Below are positions 5,053-6,804 of a stretch of 6,804 bases of DNA, piece after piece. The translations under genes were made by a program, and so were the position numbers. The stretch spans positions 1 through 6,804 of the forward strand of contig JAFYIF010000264.1 of the NCBI GenBank assembly GCA_017538775.1, read 5' to 3'. Each line of letters begins with the position of its first letter. Position 1 is the first letter of the stretch. The notes beneath the pieces were generated by a model that saw only the letters and a list, made by a program, of their open reading frames with translations, was not told where the DNA came from and did not search any database. The stretch comes from Oscillospiraceae bacterium. GTDB taxonomy: Bacteria; Bacillota; Clostridia; Oscillospirales; Oscillospiraceae.

Positions 5053-6690
5053 TCACCAGCGGATGTCCTCCAGCTTGGCGGTCCAGCGCTCGTGGAAGCC
5101 GTCGGCCTTGCGCTGATAGCTGTGGTTGTTCGCGGCCTCCTGCACGTCCAGGTAGTACCATTCGGCGCTGTCCTGGTTGTCCGGGAACTGGTTCATGCCC
5201 TCCACCAGGTCGGAGGCCTTCTCCGGCTGGCGGCCCAGCATCCGGTTCACCATGGCGAAGGTCTCCGCCCGGGTGATCTCCGTGTCGGGCCGGAAGCTGC
5301 CGTCTTCATAGCCCTTGATCCAGCCGTTTTTGTACGCCTGGGCAATGCTGGCATAGGCCCAGTGGCCCTCCACGTCGTGAAAGGGGGCTTCGCCGCCGGA
5401 GGCGCGCACAAAGCGGGTGATGATGGCCGTCAGCTCCGCCCGGGTGATGGGCCGGTCGGGATAGAACTTCCCGTCCGGGTAGCCCCGGAGGATGTCCGCG
5501 CCCGTCAGCGTGGAGACGGCGGTGTGGAACCAGTCGGCGTCCGCCACGTCGGGGAAAGCGTTGGTCTCCGCCTGATACCGTGCGCGGCTGTCCTCGGTCA
5601 GCAGGCGGTAGAAGATGACCGCAACCTCGGCCCGGGTGATCCCGGCTCCGGGATGGATGCTGCCGTCGGGATAGCCGACGACGTAGTTCGGATGCAGTTT
5701 CGTCTCCAGCTCCGGGCCGACCCAGTCCGGCGCGGTGTAGACCGGTCTGGCGGGCTGCGGGGCGGCCAGCTTTTCCCAGAGGGCGGTCAGGGTGACGCTG
5801 GCGGAGACGGTGTAGGCCCCGGCGGGATAGGTGGCGCTGCCGTCGGTCCAGCCCACGAAGACATAGCCGCTGCGGCTGGGCGTGGGGAGCGTGACGGTGG
5901 AATCGGCGGCATAGGGGCCGCTCAGGTCCTGATCCGCGGAGAGGACGCCGCCGTTGGGCAGCAGCGTCAGGTCCACCCGCTGGGCCCAGCGGGCGGTGAG
6001 CACCTCGTCCTGCAAGATGGTGTAGCTCGCGCCCGCCGGATAAATCCCGTCAGAACCGATCCAGCCGCCGAACAGATAGCCCTCCTTTTCCGCGCCGGGC
6101 AGGGTCAGTACGGTGCCCTTGGGGTAGACGCCGCTGATGTCCTCGCCCAATATCGCGCCGCCGTCGGCGTCCAGCGTGAGGCGGACATCGCCCTCCGGCT
6201 CCTGAGGGCCGCTGCCGCTGACGTAGATGATGGCGGTCACCAGCGCCAGGTTCACCTTCGCCGGGTCGCTTACGGTGTAGGAGAAGGTGCAGACGCTCAG
6301 GGGGTTGTCGATCGTCATCCCGACCTGGGCCAGATCGTAGTAGGTCACGCCGGTCAGGTCCCCGTCGAAGAAGCTGTTTTTCGTCACGCCGACGCCCTCG
6401 GCAAAGCCGACGCCGTCGTCGTTGTAGTCCAGTCCCGTGCTTTTCAGCTTGAACTCCAGACCGTAGATCCCGTACTCCCCTTCGATGTCGGTCCGGGTAA
6501 GGCTGATGCGGATGTAGACCGGATCTCCCGCCTGCAAGGTGCGCAGATTGGCGATTTCCTCCCCGGCGGCGTTGCGGACGGACAGGGTATAGCGGAGGGC
6601 CGGGGTCCCGTCCGCCAGGGCGGGTTGACACAGCGCCAGCAGCAGCGCGGCGGCCAGGAGCAGGGGCAGGGTGCGTTTCAAATGTTTCAA
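5053..6690 (-). CDS. Secreted SLH-domain surface protein with cohesin-like and InlB-type B repeats
   Basis: 545 residues. A basic, leucine/alanine-rich signal peptide ends at ALA26-Asp27, a signal-peptidase I site; Cys21 sits in LLALC but lacks a proper lipobox. Residues about 31-160 form a beta-rich domain with a cohesin-like pattern: AGD (54-56), IYGLEFKL (75-82), NSFFDG (105-110), YYDLAQVG (117-124), and FSYTV (136-140). Two InlB/Flg_new-type B repeats follow (about 168-236 and 238-306), each ending in GY-F-GW then ALT/TARW-like strands. C-terminal SLH motifs are at about 333-364 (lacking its FxDV half), 379-428 and 437-485, each with a GYxDG...ITRAE core. A partial fourth, FPDNQDSAEWYYLDVQEA (502-519), closes the protein. 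SLH domains hold proteins on pyruvylated cell-wall polymers. The start is TTG at 6690-6688, supported by GGGAGGAG six bases upstream. Its promoter lies outside the readable sequence, because the upstream region is the terminal palindrome. Role: surface display or adhesion; partner unknown. Confidence 0.9.
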   Translation of the reverse strand: MKHLKRTLPLLLAAALLLALCQPALADGTPALRYTLSVRNAAGEEIANLRTLQAGDPVYIRISLTRTDIEGEYGIYGLEFKLKSTGLDYNDDGVGFAEGVGVTKNSFFDGDLTGVTYYDLAQVGMTIDNPLSVCTFSYTVSDPAKVNLALVTAIIYVSGSGPQEPEGDVRLTLDADGGAILGEDISGVYPKGTVLTLPGAEKEGYLFGGWIGSDGIYPAGASYTILQDEVLTARWAQRVDLTLLPNGGVLSADQDLSGPYAADSTVTLPTPSRSGYVFVGWTDGSATYPAGAYTVSASVTLTALWEKLAAPQPARPVYTAPDWVGPELETKLHPNYVVGYPDGSIHPGAGITRAEVAVIFYRLLTEDSRARYQAETNAFPDVADADWFHTAVSTLTGADILRGYPDGKFYPDRPITRAELTAIITRFVRASGGEAPFHDVEGHWAYASIAQAYKNGWIKGYEDGSFRPDTEITRAETFAMVNRMLGRQPEKASDLVEGMNQFPDNQDSAEWYYLDVQEAANNHSYQRKADGFHERWTAKLEDIRW

Positions 6691-6804
6691 GGGGATCTCC
6701 TCCCTTCTTGTGATGCATCGCCGACGGGCGAAGCTTCGCCCGTCGGCGATGCATCACAAGAAGGGAGGAGATCCCCTTGAAACATTTGAAACGCACCCTG
6801 CCCC
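6663..6804. repeat. Perfect 142-bp palindrome at the window end (71-bp arms, no spacer)
   Basis: Every base from 6663 to 6733 is the reverse complement of its partner from 6734 to 6804; the centre is AAGCTT at 6731-6736. The left arm contains the first ten codons of the SLH gene, its TTG start and its ribosome binding site. The right arm therefore repeats that gene start in plus orientation (TTG at 6777-6779). The 86 bases between the two starts contain no recognisable promoter. Perfect mirroring through coding sequence, no loop, and termination exactly at the last base point to a fold-back at a contig end (assembly or library chimera). A real inverted duplication or phase-variable inversion site remains possible. 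Confidence 0.95.
6697..6704 (-). promoter_or_regulatory. Shine-Dalgarno site supporting a TTG start
   Basis: On the minus strand GGGAGGAG lies six bases before TTG (6690-6688), which begins the basic n-region of a textbook signal peptide (Lys-His-Leu-Lys-Arg). No in-frame ATG upstream offers an equally spaced site, so the uncommon TTG start is preferred. Confidence 0.75.

Noticed and set aside
6630..6690. Lipoprotein signal at Cys21 of the SLH protein
   Set aside because: The residues before Cys21 are Leu-Ala-Leu; the position directly before Cys is not Gly, Ala or Ser, and a clear signal-peptidase I site (ALA-D) follows five residues later.
6721..6746. GC-rich hairpin at the centre of the palindrome read as a transcription terminator
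   Set aside because: No T run follows on either strand, there is no loop, and the symmetry extends 71 bases each way into coding sequence, so it is explained by the larger fold-back.
4375..6780. 801-codon plus-strand open frame antisense to the SLH gene and rplU
   Set aside because: It is in codon register with the minus-strand SLH and rplU codons, so it stays open because those GC-rich genes avoid TTA, CTA and TCA codons. It has no plausible domain, crosses two promoter/terminator regions, and reads through the terminal palindrome.
1..6804. CRISPR array, tRNA/rRNA genes, transposase or phage genes
   Set aside because: No regularly spaced repeats, no clover-leaf or rRNA-like segment, and no mobile-element protein is visible in any frame. 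The gaps longer than 100 bases are accounted for by promoters, leaders and terminators.

Overview
The window looks like a chromosomal segment of a GC-rich, anaerobic Gram-positive gut-type bacterium of the Clostridia, most likely the Oscillospiraceae (Oscillibacter/Flavonifractor-like). The evidence is a reverse-rubrerythrin peroxidase, the Firmicutes-style rplU-rpmA-obg cluster, an ObgE with the C-terminal OCT domain, strong AGGAGG ribosome binding sites, and an SLH-anchored surface protein whose C-terminal layout I associate with that family. The lineage is inferred from composition and protein style; no phylogenetic marker was compared.

Layout, left to right. Positions 1-463 (+) hold the end of a reverse rubrerythrin (NADH peroxidase), cut by the window edge, followed by a perfect 11-bp stem-loop. 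Positions 548-887 (+) form a self-contained unit: a good promoter with extended -10, an 86-residue two-helix membrane protein of unknown function, and a strong bidirectional terminator. That terminator also ends the convergent minus-strand operon. Read 5'->3' on the minus strand the operon runs promoter (4931-4903), structured leader, rplU (bL21), rpmA (bL27), an intergenic hairpin, a GNAT acetyltransferase, obgE, and a COG2509-type FAD-dependent dehydrogenase (ends 951). The GNAT stop and obgE start overlap by one base. Further right, also on the minus strand and closed by its own terminator (5022-4979), is a 545-residue secreted protein: signal peptide, cohesin-like domain, two InlB-type B repeats and three SLH motifs.

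Working together: rplU, rpmA and obgE are a classic set for large-subunit assembly. bL21 and bL27 are large-subunit proteins and ObgE is a 50S assembly GTPase. The GNAT and flavoprotein ride in the same operon. The first gene is oxidative-stress defence in an anaerobe, and the last is cell-surface display.

The most striking structural signal is at the right end. The last 142 bases (6663-6804) are a perfect, spacer-less inverted repeat that mirrors the start of the SLH gene. It is most likely an assembly or library fold-back at a contig end, not biology. I did not find a convincing undescribed system. The items most worth a second look are the palindrome, the cohesin-like SLH protein, the missing Prp/bL27-extension pair, and the candidate bL21 leader.
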